Shown: positions 34,009-43,312 of the stretch, piece by piece | Layout of the letters: every line of letters starts with the position of its first letter | Numbering within the stretch: position 1 is the first letter of the stretch | Assembly (NCBI RefSeq): GCF_000302455.1 | Contig: NZ_AMPO01000002.1 | Coordinates: 62,001-126,000, forward strand | Length of the DNA stretch: 64,000 nucleotides | Source of the DNA: Methanobacterium formicicum DSM 3637 | GTDB taxonomy: Archaea; Methanobacteriota; Methanobacteria; Methanobacteriales; Methanobacteriaceae | Reading direction: 5' to 3' | Notes under the pieces: generated by a model | Databases searched by the model: none | What the model was told of the DNA's origin: nothing | Seen by the model: only the letters and a program-made list of their open reading frames with translations | Translations under genes and position numbers: made by a program

Positions 34009-34140
34009 CTTCCAGAGAATAAGTGGGGTTTGTAGGGGGGAAAAATGGCTTATCTCTGGAAGCACGTTTCTGGTTTCAACCAAAAATAGAGTTGAAGGTA
34101 AAGGTTGAAACCTATGGGTTTTGGTGTGTACTAGACACAC
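34009..34140 (+). ncRNA. Candidate structured RNA: three consecutive hairpins
   Basis: Hairpin A: CTTCCAGAGAATAAG (34009-34023) with CTTATCTCTGGAAG (34049-34062), 14 pairs and one bulge. Hairpin B: GGTTTCAACC (34072-34081) with GGTTGAAACC (34103-34112), ten perfect pairs. Hairpin C: GTGTGT-ACTAG-ACACAC (34124-34140). No reading frame fits. It lies 41 bases after the TPR stop codon and could be its 3' end or an independent RNA. The strand is unproven, since palindromes read alike on both strands. Confidence 0.5.
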
Positions 34141-34251
34141 ATGCATATCTACTGATATTCTACTATTTAAATGTTTTGGTGATAATGATATTCCTATGGT
34201 ATTTCGTTTTATTGTATTTTGTAAAATCAGTAACCTTTACCTAATAGTAAC

Positions 34252-34632
34252 CTATCCATCAATAATATTAGGAAGCACTTCCTTCAAAACTTCCATATTC
34301 TCTTTCTTTAAAGGTATTACCAGTCTTTCGCCATTATAATCAAATTTAAAACGAGTAATTGGTGATCCATATTCTATATTGGATATTTCACTTAAGGGGT
34401 ACTTAATGACTTTACCAGTTCTTTCGGTGCCCCAGAAGTTTTTTCGGTATTCGATTAAAAATTCATCGGTTAATTCCAGGTCAAAAGAGTCATCCTCTAA
34501 AAACAGGACTATGTTAGTGAGATCTCTATCGCAAACCATACAATTGAGGGAGTTATCCGGGTTTGCAACTCCACATTCAGGGCAGACTAGTGTAAATAGA
34601 ACCATTCCTGGTTCATTATCTGGAGAGGTCAT
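34252..34632 (-). CDS. Zinc-ribbon and PH-like domain protein
   Basis: 126 residues. The ribbon CPECGVANPDNSLNCMVCDRDL (two CxxC pairs, about 17-35) is followed by an about 85-residue beta-rich domain (from SFDLELTDEFLIEY to LKEVLPNIIDG) resembling the short bacterial PH fold, like the C-terminus of the 26940 protein. No membrane segment. Function unknown. Convergent with the TPR gene across the hairpin element. Confidence 0.72.
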   Translation of the reverse strand: MTSPDNEPGMVLFTLVCPECGVANPDNSLNCMVCDRDLTNIVLFLEDDSFDLELTDEFLIEYRKNFWGTERTGKVIKYPLSEISNIEYGSPITRFKFDYNGERLVIPLKKENMEVLKEVLPNIIDG

Positions 34633-34837
34633 AGTCTAAGTATTGTTCTTATGCAGTATAAAAAAATTATTCAAATAAAAAATTGTTAAAACAAAAATAA
34701 AATGGTATTCAGGTTTTTATCGTTTGAGTTACAGTTCAATCATATTCAACAATTATATCCTGATATTTAATTAGAAAGATATTCTCTTAGAAAGATATTC
34801 TATTCGGATAAGAAATAGACAATAAATAGAAAAAGGT

Positions 34838-34915
34838 GTCCTGAAAAGGAAGAGGCGGCGGATTTCTTCCCCTTCAGGACAGGGGTCCGTTAAGGCGGTG
34901 GATAAGGCAATATCC
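34838..34915 (+). ncRNA. Candidate structured small RNA (copy 2 of a two-member family)
   Basis: A GC-rich island in an AT-rich gap (34633-35198, otherwise empty). GTCCTGAA (34838-34845) pairs with TTCAGGAC (34873-34880), then GGAAGA with TCTTCC, around the loop GGCGGCGGATT. Next comes GUCCGUUAAGGCGGUGG and the hairpin GGATA-AGGCAA-TATCC (34900-34915). The core GUCC-UUA-AGGCGGUG-AAGGCA is shared with 20591-20615. On the minus strand the first hairpin would be followed by T5, so a minus-strand RNA with a terminator-like end is also possible. Confidence 0.55.
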
Positions 34916-35198
34916 AGTATTTTAGTACATAAATAATAATTGCTATTAGTCAATATTCACTTTCCAGGGTAATGTTGTTCATCACCTGGCTGGATTATTG
35001 CCTCAGTTATACATTCTTTTCACAAACAGTTATAATTTTAAGATGTAGATGTGAAAAATATCACAAAAAGAGAAGATGGAGTTACAAAATTGTTAGTGTA
35101 TGCTAAATTAAGCAGCATAACATAGTAATGCGAAACCCGGAAAAGTGAAAATCTATTCTGCTTTTTTAACAACATTTTAATCTATTTTTGCTCTTTTA

Positions 35199-37565
35199 TC
35201 ACTCTTTTTTCCGGTTATTTTCCAGATTCCGAACCTTGGTAATATCAGTGGCTATACCAATCCTGCGGTAGATCTCCTTGTTATGGTTAATCACTGGGAA
35301 GGCCCTGACTTTTATCCACCTCACTTCTCCATCAGGACGAAGAACTCTGCATTCAATATTTTCCCTGTGCTTAATGGTCCTACCATTTTTCCCGAAAATA
35401 TAGGAAATAAATTCCTCCTTATCTTCAGGGTGCATGGATTCAATCCAGGATCTGGGGTTCTGGTAAAGGGTTTCTATGTTTTGACCCCATATCTTTTTAT
35501 AAGCAGGGTTCATGTATAGTATCTGTCCAGTAAGGGGGTCAATGATCCAGAAGACCTCTTCGATGTTATGTGCCATTAACTGGAAGATATCTTCCCTCAT
35601 CTTAAACTTAAACTCATTTAACTTCCTCTGGGTTATGTCACGAATGATGAATGTGGTGTACACATCCCCCTCTGCTTTCCATGTATTGAGTGACATCTCC
35701 AGTGGGAACTCACTACCATCCTTTCTAAGACCAAATGACTCAAAAACATTTCCCATTTCCCGGGCGTGCTGGTGAAAAAAGTCTAGTTTTACCTGAAAGT
35801 CTTCCATGTGCCGCTGTGGAATGAGTGTTTCCAGATATTCACCCAGTATCTCTTCTTCCCTGTAATCGAAAATTCTTTCCAGGCTGCTGTTGGAGAAAAC
35901 AATTTTTTCTTCACAATCAATAATGATGATGGCATCTACTGCGGTTTGAGCCAGGTTTCTGAACTTTTCCTCACTGGTTTTTAAGGCATATTCCACTCTT
36001 TTTCTTTCGGTGATATCATCCAGGACATAAATTAAACCAATAACACTATCATTCTTGTTTTTAATTGCGTTTGCCTGTATGTGTACTGGGAAAATTCTCT
36101 CTGACTTATCAGTCATTTCCAATTCCCCATCCCAGTTATTACCATTCATTATAGTTTGGAATATGTATCTTCCCAGTTCCTTATCTTTAAACAACTTCAC
36201 CGGGCCCATGGGGATGTTCAGTTCTTCCACTTTATAACCGAACAGTTTGTTGAAGGATTTGTTTTGATAGAAATGTGAACCATCAGACATTGCTATCCCT
36301 ATGGCATCCCCAGTACCTTCTATTCCCGCCAGTATGCGCAATAACTGGTTTTCGGACTTTTTACGCTCGGAAATATCCCGGGATATGGACATGATCATTT
36401 CTTTTCCCTGTAAATCAAAAAGATGGTTACTGATCTCGGTTGTAATCAATTCCCCCTCTTTGGTAAACTGCACAGCTTCAAAAGTTGCCCTCTTATCCCG
36501 GCTTAATTTTTCCATAACTTCCGGCATCTTCTTCTTTGTTTCCTGATTAATAATATCTTGCGGACCCATAAGAAGTAATTCTTCTTTGGTGTAGCCCAGT
36601 CTCTGGCAAACCACATCGTTTACTTCACAAAAATTACCCGGTAATCCATTATCAACATGGTGGAGAGATATTCCATCATTAGCATTATTGAAAACTTCCC
36701 TGAACTTCTCTTCGCTTTTTTCCAGTGCATTCTGTACCTTTTTCATTGGAGTAATATCCCGGGCAATAAGCTGCACCGCTCCAATTTCCCCATTTTTTAA
36801 AGGCATGGGCTGGATATTGGTGCTGAAATAGTATTCTTTGCCCTTGATAACGGTTTTACTCTCAATAACACGTCCTGCACCCGTTTCGATAACTGTTCTT
36901 ATACTTTTCATCTGGGAATCTGCCTGTTTCTGGGGAAAGATTTCCCACATGGTTTTTCCCAGGAATTTTTCCTCTTCACAGGAAAAGAAAATAGCAGCGC
37001 TTTTATTCACCAGAAGAAATTCCCCGTGGTAGTTGATCATGGCGATGGGGTCATCTGCGTTTTCAATTAAAATGCGGTACTGGTCTTCACTTTCCTTTAG
37101 TGCCAGTTCCATGTTTTTCTTGTAGAACGCACTTTCCACTGTTAATAAAAGTTCACGGGGATTATATGGTCTGGATAGACAAATTTGATTTCCTTTTAAA
37201 TCTATCCTTTCTGGATCCTTACAATCAGAATTAGAGGTAATTAAAATGCGAGGAATGTTATAAGTGATATTAATGTTATTTGGTCCCTCTAAAAATGTTT
37301 TTAGTTCTAAATTTTCCTGCAATTCTTCATCCATTATGATTAAATCAACTGAATCTAGATCGAGTGAGGTTGTATCAACCAGATTTGCAGTACTTTTTCC
37401 TGAACTTACCTGTTGACCGTTTTTGTCACTGTTTGAAATTTCCCACTGGGGATTTTTCCAGTTAAATAATGTTAATGGTCTGCAATTACCTGAGGAAAGA
37501 ATCTGGTTGATTTTAAGAGCTTCAGTATCATTATCCATGGCGAGAATTATATTTGTTCCAGACAT
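35199..37565 (-). CDS. Multi-PAS signalling protein without a kinase domain
   Basis: 788 residues. The first about 150 look like a degenerate receiver (NIILAMDNDTEALKI, DLIIMDEEL, ILITSNSD, LSRPYNPRELL). Five PAS domains follow (starting near 165, 285, 410, 535 and 665), each ending in a conserved DIT or DIS motif (for example IARDITPMKK, ISRDISERKK, VLDDITERKR, IRDITQRKL, IATDITKVRN). The protein stops after the last PAS domain with no HisKA or ATPase. It may be a sensor adaptor. No partner adjoins; the upstream 38030 gene is over 400 bases away. Confidence 0.88.
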   Translation of the reverse strand: MSGTNIILAMDNDTEALKINQILSSGNCRPLTLFNWKNPQWEISNSDKNGQQVSSGKSTANLVDTTSLDLDSVDLIIMDEELQENLELKTFLEGPNNINITYNIPRILITSNSDCKDPERIDLKGNQICLSRPYNPRELLLTVESAFYKKNMELALKESEDQYRILIENADDPIAMINYHGEFLLVNKSAAIFFSCEEEKFLGKTMWEIFPQKQADSQMKSIRTVIETGAGRVIESKTVIKGKEYYFSTNIQPMPLKNGEIGAVQLIARDITPMKKVQNALEKSEEKFREVFNNANDGISLHHVDNGLPGNFCEVNDVVCQRLGYTKEELLLMGPQDIINQETKKKMPEVMEKLSRDKRATFEAVQFTKEGELITTEISNHLFDLQGKEMIMSISRDISERKKSENQLLRILAGIEGTGDAIGIAMSDGSHFYQNKSFNKLFGYKVEELNIPMGPVKLFKDKELGRYIFQTIMNGNNWDGELEMTDKSERIFPVHIQANAIKNKNDSVIGLIYVLDDITERKRVEYALKTSEEKFRNLAQTAVDAIIIIDCEEKIVFSNSSLERIFDYREEEILGEYLETLIPQRHMEDFQVKLDFFHQHAREMGNVFESFGLRKDGSEFPLEMSLNTWKAEGDVYTTFIIRDITQRKLNEFKFKMREDIFQLMAHNIEEVFWIIDPLTGQILYMNPAYKKIWGQNIETLYQNPRSWIESMHPEDKEEFISYIFGKNGRTIKHRENIECRVLRPDGEVRWIKVRAFPVINHNKEIYRRIGIATDITKVRNLENNRKKE

Positions 37566-37893
37566 GGTAATTACCAGTTTTTATTGGTCATACTCTAAGT
37601 TATCAATTACTAATGAGAATCAAATGGAAAATTATAATAATGAAAGCTTTTCGATTTTTGTGTAATACCAAATGAAGAATAGATATCATTAGTGGGTTAT
37701 TTAGTATGAATTGGAATCATATGATTTCAAAACTTACCTTGAATATTATATCATTACCTTTATTTTCCCACGAAACAATTTCAAAATACAAAAACTAGAC
37801 AATATTAACCTACCATTAATGGTATTAGGAGATAAAAAGAGTATAATTTAAATAAAAATTATTAGTTTTAAAAAATATGAGTTTAATTATTAA

Positions 37894-37993
37894 TTAAATT
37901 CTTTTATCTTTAATAAAAACGCCAATCACTCCACCTATAGCTCCAATTATAAAATATATAACTAATATTCCTATTGCAGCTATTGTTGCTCAT
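37894..37993 (-). pseudogene. Disrupted tiny membrane-protein gene
   Basis: The frame reads ATIAAIGILVIYFIIGAIGG then VIGVFIKDKRI and a stop, a plausible single-span glycine-rich membrane peptide of 31 residues. It has no start in frame: ATG at 37993-37991 is followed by one extra A before GCA, which puts it out of frame. Either a 1-bp insertion broke the gene or this is chance. No ribosome binding site is visible. Confidence 0.25.
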
Positions 37994-38029
37994 TAATAAG
38001 GGGGTGGCATGTTAATTCTGATTTTAATC

Positions 38030-38188
38030 CTAAAATAGCATTCCTCCCCTATCTAGTACTGTAACTTTTGTTTTACTCTCAGGATATTTTTCTAAATTTT
38101 CACCACACTTATGGCAGAAATGTGCCTTATATTGGTTCATAGTTTTGCATTTAGGACAAAGTGTTTTAAAATAGGAATCATTGTACAT
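38030..38188 (-). CDS. Small zinc-ribbon protein, 52 residues
   Basis: ATG at 38188 follows AGGGAG by six bases. The protein has two CxxC pairs (LCPKCKTMN and FCHKCGENL, C11/C14 and C25/C28) separated by ten residues, a typical short zinc ribbon, then a charged tail. It has no other domain, so it may be an accessory or a nucleic-acid- or protein-binding subunit. It lies upstream of the disrupted membrane peptide and may once have been cotranscribed. Confidence 0.7.
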   Translation of the reverse strand: MYNDSYFKTLCPKCKTMNQYKAHFCHKCGENLEKYPESKTKVTVLDRGGMLF

Positions 38189-38716
38189 GTTATTCTCCCT
38201 AAAATTTCATGATTCGAGGTTATCAAATAAAGGAACTCAATTGAAAATCAATTGATCTGGGAAGCATAAAACTATCAGTAGTAAGTAATATATAAATTAT
38301 ATTAAGATAGAATCAAAGTGCGAAAATAATTGATTAATTCTCAAAATTCCAAATTATATTTTAATTTTAAATGCAAATAATTGATGATCTGAAGTTGAGT
38401 AAAGTGTACTTCGTAATAGTATCGTTTAACGAAGTAAACTTATGCTGTTTTTATAGATTTTTTATTAATATGATATTTTGTATATCCATATCACAAAAAT
38501 GTAGAAATGCTTCTATTTTGATGACTTGGGCTATATTATTTGATTATTTTACACAGGTTTCACCATTTTTTATGAAAATGTGGTTTCACCCTAAAATTTG
38601 CACTGTTAAACCGGGCAGATTATTTAAATTTGGAAAAAAAATTAACAAAAAAAAGACTTGATTATAATTTAATAAAAATCAATCAAGCGCATGAATATTA
38701 ATAATCGAATAAAATA
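38189..38716. other. Spacer with a perfect inverted repeat
   Basis: 528 bases. TACTTCGT (38407-38414) and ACGAAGTA (38429-38436) form an eight-pair stem around a 14-base loop. A 96-codon open frame on the plus strand (38371-38661) overlaps it, but it has no binding site and unnatural composition and is not called. Confidence 0.4.
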
Positions 38717-39211
38717 TTACCTGTCGCGCTTTTTATATTCCTGGTAACTATCCGGGAACCGTCCCAGGGCGTGATCCCTCAAACCACGTGTTTCCAGATC
38801 TTCTATGACCTTAGCTCTGAATTCAAGCTCTTCATTTGCTTCATCCAAGTGATTCTTGGTTACAAACAGTCTGTGTTCTGTTTTGTGATGTTTCCTTTGA
38901 AGTTCCATGTAGTTATTCAGTTTCAAATCCAGTTCTTTAAGCTCAAAATCTTTTATCTGCTTTTTGAGTAGTTTCTTCTCTTCAATCACATCCAGTATGA
39001 TTTCCTGGTTGTTGGTCACCTTTTCCTTGAAGAATACTATCTCCGATTCTTTTTTAGCTAATTCCATTTCCAGCTCTTTAATTCGAACTTTATCATTGGA
39101 TGATACTTTTTTCCCTTTATGTTCATCATTGGGATTTTGAGTTAAAGATAATGATTCTGCGGGTTGTTCGTTTTTTGTATTCTCCTTTTTCTGGATAGAA
39201 TTGTCTTTCAT
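38717..39211 (-). CDS. Coiled-coil protein
   Basis: 164 residues, hydrophilic, with a long predicted coiled coil from about residue 42 to 140 (KVRIKELEMELAKKESEIVFF, KKLLKKQIKDFELKELDLKL, HHKTEHRLFVTKNHLDEANE). The N-terminus is disordered (Lys/Asn/Glu rich), and the C-terminus ends in basic YQEYKKRDR. There is no recognised domain; it is likely structural or a scaffold. AGGAGACTTAC precedes the ATG. Confidence 0.75.
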   Translation of the reverse strand: MKDNSIQKKENTKNEQPAESLSLTQNPNDEHKGKKVSSNDKVRIKELEMELAKKESEIVFFKEKVTNNQEIILDVIEEKKLLKKQIKDFELKELDLKLNNYMELQRKHHKTEHRLFVTKNHLDEANEELEFRAKVIEDLETRGLRDHALGRFPDSYQEYKKRDR

Positions 39212-39582
39212 GTAAGTCTCCTAGTAAGATTTTAATGAGTTATTAGTATAAATTGCCCAAGTCTTTTTGCATAATCATTTCCTTTTTGTATAATTATTGT
39301 ATGCACGATTATATGAAATAGCACATCTTTTCCATTAGTTATACTGATAATTTTGTTGTATTAATATCACAAAATATATTATTTCAAGTTTTCACTCAGA
39401 AAAAATTATTTATAAGTAACCATTAGGCTACTACTTTCAGTATTTGGAATATTTTTTAAGATGATCGTCAATTTACTATTTGTACTGATTTTTAAAAGCC
39501 TTAAACTAAAAGTATAAATGTTAAATTATTATATTATTATAAAATTATATTCATTAATTATTATGTAGAAGGCTTAGATCAT
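39212..39582. other. AT-rich divergent spacer
   Basis: 371 bases between divergent genes with no coding signal. TTATATTATTATAAAATTATATT at 39528-39550 includes TATA-like elements about 35-55 bases before the ATG at 39583. Nothing else is seen. Confidence 0.4.
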
Positions 39583-39960
39583 ATGAATAACCAAAAAGCA
39601 ATCGTATTTTTATTATCCTTTATTTTTGTATTATCTACTTTTTCGGGGGCAGTATCAGCTACAATGGGTGGTACTAATCAGGGAAGTGATGTTTTCGCTT
39701 TTATAAATGATACTTCGCTAAATTATACTACATATCATAATAATTCTACTTACATTCATTCAAAAATAATTACAAAAGAGACACTACCAGACAACCTTGC
39801 TTCAGAACCCACAGATCAGCAAATTAAGAAACAGAAAGAAGGCCTCGAAAATTTGCGAACAATCAGCACTAAAGGTCTTCCACCTAAAAGACCGGATGAA
39901 CTGGTGGCAATAAACATAGAGAAAATGTACTCTATGATTAAAATGCTAAAACCAAGATAA
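39583..39960 (+). CDS. Small secreted protein
   Basis: 125 residues with a classical signal peptide: basic start (NNQKA), hydrophobic core IVFLLSFIFVLSTFSGA and a likely cleavage after AVSA (residue about 27). The mature part is Asn/Thr-rich at first (FINDTSLNYTTYHNNSTYI, several N-glycosylation sequons), then helical and basic (DQQIKKQKEGLENL). No cysteines. No family recognised. Confidence 0.72.
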   Translation: MNNQKAIVFLLSFIFVLSTFSGAVSATMGGTNQGSDVFAFINDTSLNYTTYHNNSTYIHSKIITKETLPDNLASEPTDQQIKKQKEGLENLRTISTKGLPPKRPDELVAINIEKMYSMIKMLKPR

Positions 39961-40173
39961 GTCGTATTTCATCATCATTCTATAAAAAAATCTTCAAGTA
40001 ATTAAAATTGAGTAGTTAAAATATTAATTCTATTAATTTTTCATTAATTTTCAATGATTTAATTAAGTTTATGACTCGGGAAACTTATAATCTATACTCA
40101 ATGAATTAAGGAAACTCCACTCAGTAAAATGTGGAAAACACATGTGGAAAACTCGTAATTTGGAGGTAAAATC

Positions 40174-40362
40174 ATGCCAGTTATAACCATAGATGCTCCC
40201 CCAATGAACAAGGAGCAGAAAAGGGAATTAGTAAGTTCATTTGCCAGAACCGCCAGCAAGGTAATGAACCTTCCAGTATCGGCCATGGTGGTCATAATTC
40301 GGGAAGTAGAATCAGAGAATGTGGGGACCGGAGACATCCTGCTCTGTGATCGTGAACCCTAA
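40174..40362 (+). CDS. 4-oxalocrotonate tautomerase family protein (DmpI-like)
   Basis: 62 residues, the usual length for the single-domain tautomerases. After removal of Met, the N-terminus is PVITIDAPPMNKEQKREL with the catalytic proline exposed; a later arginine in IIREVESENVGTGD suits substrate binding. Such proteins form hexamers and interconvert enol and keto acids, and the natural substrate in methanogens is unknown. GGAGGTAAAATC is an excellent binding site. Confidence 0.92.
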   Translation: MPVITIDAPPMNKEQKRELVSSFARTASKVMNLPVSAMVVIIREVESENVGTGDILLCDREP

Positions 40363-40427
40363 TGGACCATGCATCCTAGGTAAATTAAAAATCCTGGTGA
40401 AAATAAAAAATTTATCTTTCAAATTGA

Positions 40428-40496
40428 TGAATATCTCAATTTAAAGAATTTCTCAATTTAAAGAATTTCTCAATTTAAAAGAATTTCTCAATTTGA
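40428..40496. repeat. Tandem repeat, about 17-bp unit, four copies
   Basis: Four units of GAATTTCTCAATTTAAA (first unit GAATATCTCAATTTAAA) in tandem between the tautomerase and yyaL genes. The third carries one extra A. Confidence 0.85.
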
Positions 40497-40560
40497 TAAA
40501 CATTTAAATTTGGCGTAAAAATCCAATTTAATCCTAAATAAAATATCATTGGCGATAAAA

Positions 40561-42699
40561 ATGTCCCTTAACCCTTCCCCAGAATCTGGAAAAAACCAAA
40601 ACCATCTTAAAAATGAAAAAAGCCCTTACTTACTTCAACACGTAGATAACCCTGTAGACTGGTATCCATGGGGTGATGAAGCATTTAATAAGGCTAAAAA
40701 TGAAGATAAACCTATATTTTTATCAATTGGTTACTCAACCTGCCACTGGTGCCATGTCATGGCCAGGGAATCCTTCCAGGACCCTGAAATAGGTGATCTC
40801 CTAAACCAGGTCTTTGTACCAGTTAAGGTTGACCGGGAGGAAAGACCTGATATTGATAGTGTCTACATGACCGTCTGTCAGATGATCACCGGCAGTGGGG
40901 GATGGCCACTCACAGTTATCATGACTCCTGACCTGAAGCCATTCTTTGCAGGAACTTACTTCCCCAAAGATACAGGTCCCAGGGGAACAGGCCTCAGGGA
41001 CCTCATATTAAATGTCAGAGATTTATGGGACAACAAAAGGGGTGAATTGGTTAAATCAGCCGAAGAACTGACCCATTCACTCCAGCAGATATCTGAAGGC
41101 CCACTACCTCAAACTGTAAAAGGGTCCCAGGGATTTCCAGAATCAAGCCAAGAATTAGGTGAAGAAATTTTAAAACAAGCTTACCAGTCACTCAGCGATA
41201 ACTTTGATGAAAAATACACCGGCTTCGGGAATAATCAGAAATTCCCCACACCCCACCACCTGCTTTTCCTTTTAAGGTACTGGAAACATACTGGTGAAGA
41301 CATGGCTTTAACCATGGTGGAGAGAACACTGGATGCCATGAAGAAAGGGGGAATTTATGATCATGTTGGCTTTGGTTTTCACCGTTACACTGTAGATCGC
41401 CAGTGGATGGTTCCACACTTTGAAAAGATGTTATATGACCAGGCCCTCCTGGCAATTGCATACACCGAAGCCTTCCAGGCCACCGGGAAAACACAATACA
41501 GGGAAACAGCAGAAGAAGTTCTTGAATACATTTTAAGGGATATGAGATCACCTGAAGGTGGATTCTATTCTGCTGAGGATGCAGACAGTGAAGGAGAAGA
41601 AGGCAAGTTCTACCTGTGGACTCAGGATGAAATCATGGACCTGTTGGGTTCTAATGATGGAGCCCTGTTCTCGGAGATTTACTCTGTTTCAGAGGAGGGA
41701 AACTTCAAGGATGAAGCCACACGAGTTAAAACCGGTAAAAACATACTTCACAGGACTCAAACCTGGGATGAGCTTTCAAAAAAACTGGGAATCTCCACTG
41801 AAGAGTTATGGTGGAAAACAGAAACTGCAAGGGAAACATTGTTTCATGCCCGAAAATCAAGGATACATCCTCATAAGGATGATAAGGTCCTCACTGACTG
41901 GAATGGGCTGGTCATTGTAGCCCTAGCACTGGCAGGTAATTCATTCAAAAGAGAAGATTATTTAATGGCAGCTGGAGATGCAGTGAAATTTATAATGACC
42001 AAACTGCACCATCAGGGGAGATTAAAACATCGCTGGAGGGATGGTGAAGCTGCGGTGGATGGTAATCTTGATGATTATGCTTACCTTATATGGGGATTAC
42101 TGGAACTATATCAAGCTACATTCCAATCAGAATATCTTGAAATTGCCCTTAAACTTAATCAAACCCTTCTGGAACACTTCCTGGATCATGATAATGGTGG
42201 GTTCTATTTCACCTCAGATTTCACTCAGAAAATCCTGGTAAGACAAAAAGAAGCCTATGACACAGCATTACCCTCTGGAAATTCAGTGCAGATGATGAAC
42301 CTGGAGAAATTTTCCTTAATAATTGATGATATGAAAATCAGTGAGAGTTTCCATGGTTTGGAATCATATTTCGCTTCAATGATAACACAATCACCCTCTG
42401 CATTCACCATGTTCTTATCAGCAATAATCCTCAAGATAGGTCCCTCCTTCCAGGTTGTAATCTGTGGAGAAAAGGACAGCCCGGACACCCAGGTATTGTT
42501 AAACACAATTCAAAAAGAATATCTGCCCAATGTAATTTTAATCCTCAACTCAAGTGATGATTCATTGATAAATCAGATTGTCGGATCTCTGGAACATAAA
42601 ACTATCGTTAATGGTCAGGCCACAGCATATGTCTGTGGCAATGGCACCTGCCATGCTCCAGTAAACAATCCAGATGATTTAATCAATATTTTAAAATGA
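40561..42699 (+). CDS. YyaL-type thioredoxin-domain protein (DUF255)
   Basis: 712 residues. The N-terminal thioredoxin-like domain has the CHWC motif (61-64; STCHWCHVMARESF), and the rest is an alpha/alpha barrel resembling N-acylglucosamine epimerases, with GGIYDHVGFGFHRYTVD, DWNGLVIVALA and YDTALPSGNSVQMM. The family (also called spermatogenesis-associated protein 20) has no settled function. ATG 40561 is chosen because GGCGAT precedes it by five bases; an in-frame TTG at 40549 would add four residues. Confidence 0.93.
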   Translation: MSLNPSPESGKNQNHLKNEKSPYLLQHVDNPVDWYPWGDEAFNKAKNEDKPIFLSIGYSTCHWCHVMARESFQDPEIGDLLNQVFVPVKVDREERPDIDSVYMTVCQMITGSGGWPLTVIMTPDLKPFFAGTYFPKDTGPRGTGLRDLILNVRDLWDNKRGELVKSAEELTHSLQQISEGPLPQTVKGSQGFPESSQELGEEILKQAYQSLSDNFDEKYTGFGNNQKFPTPHHLLFLLRYWKHTGEDMALTMVERTLDAMKKGGIYDHVGFGFHRYTVDRQWMVPHFEKMLYDQALLAIAYTEAFQATGKTQYRETAEEVLEYILRDMRSPEGGFYSAEDADSEGEEGKFYLWTQDEIMDLLGSNDGALFSEIYSVSEEGNFKDEATRVKTGKNILHRTQTWDELSKKLGISTEELWWKTETARETLFHARKSRIHPHKDDKVLTDWNGLVIVALALAGNSFKREDYLMAAGDAVKFIMTKLHHQGRLKHRWRDGEAAVDGNLDDYAYLIWGLLELYQATFQSEYLEIALKLNQTLLEHFLDHDNGGFYFTSDFTQKILVRQKEAYDTALPSGNSVQMMNLEKFSLIIDDMKISESFHGLESYFASMITQSPSAFTMFLSAIILKIGPSFQVVICGEKDSPDTQVLLNTIQKEYLPNVILILNSSDDSLINQIVGSLEHKTIVNGQATAYVCGNGTCHAPVNNPDDLINILK

Positions 42700-42726
42700 A
42701 ATCCGTCAATTGGGAAATCCGTAATT

Positions 42727-42771
42727 AATTATTCCTGAGATAACGGAAATTATTCCGGAGGTAAAAGGAAA

Positions 42772-42790
<19 letters not shown>
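42727..42790. repeat. Tandem repeat, about 21-bp unit, spilling into the nikR end
   Basis: Three units of AAATTATTCCTGAGGTAA-type sequence at about 42727, 42747 and 42768. The last overlaps the final codons and stop of the nikR-like gene on the minus strand. Confidence 0.75.
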
Positions 42791-43164
<374 letters not shown>

Positions 43165-43172
43165 GCCCTTAG

Positions 43173-43240
<68 letters not shown>

Positions 43241-43312
43241 TATAATATTACATAAAATTATCCCTAAACATGATTTTCTTTAAATAATGAATCATTCACG
43301 GTGACAATTATT

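Noticed and set aside
34023..34339. Two overlapping plus-strand frames of about 73 codons
   Set aside because: They run through the triple-hairpin element and into an opposite-strand gene; no credible start or domain.
38371..38661. 96-codon plus-strand open frame
   Set aside because: No ribosome binding site, unusual composition rich in Phe/Ile/Lys as expected of random AT-rich DNA, and no family resemblance.
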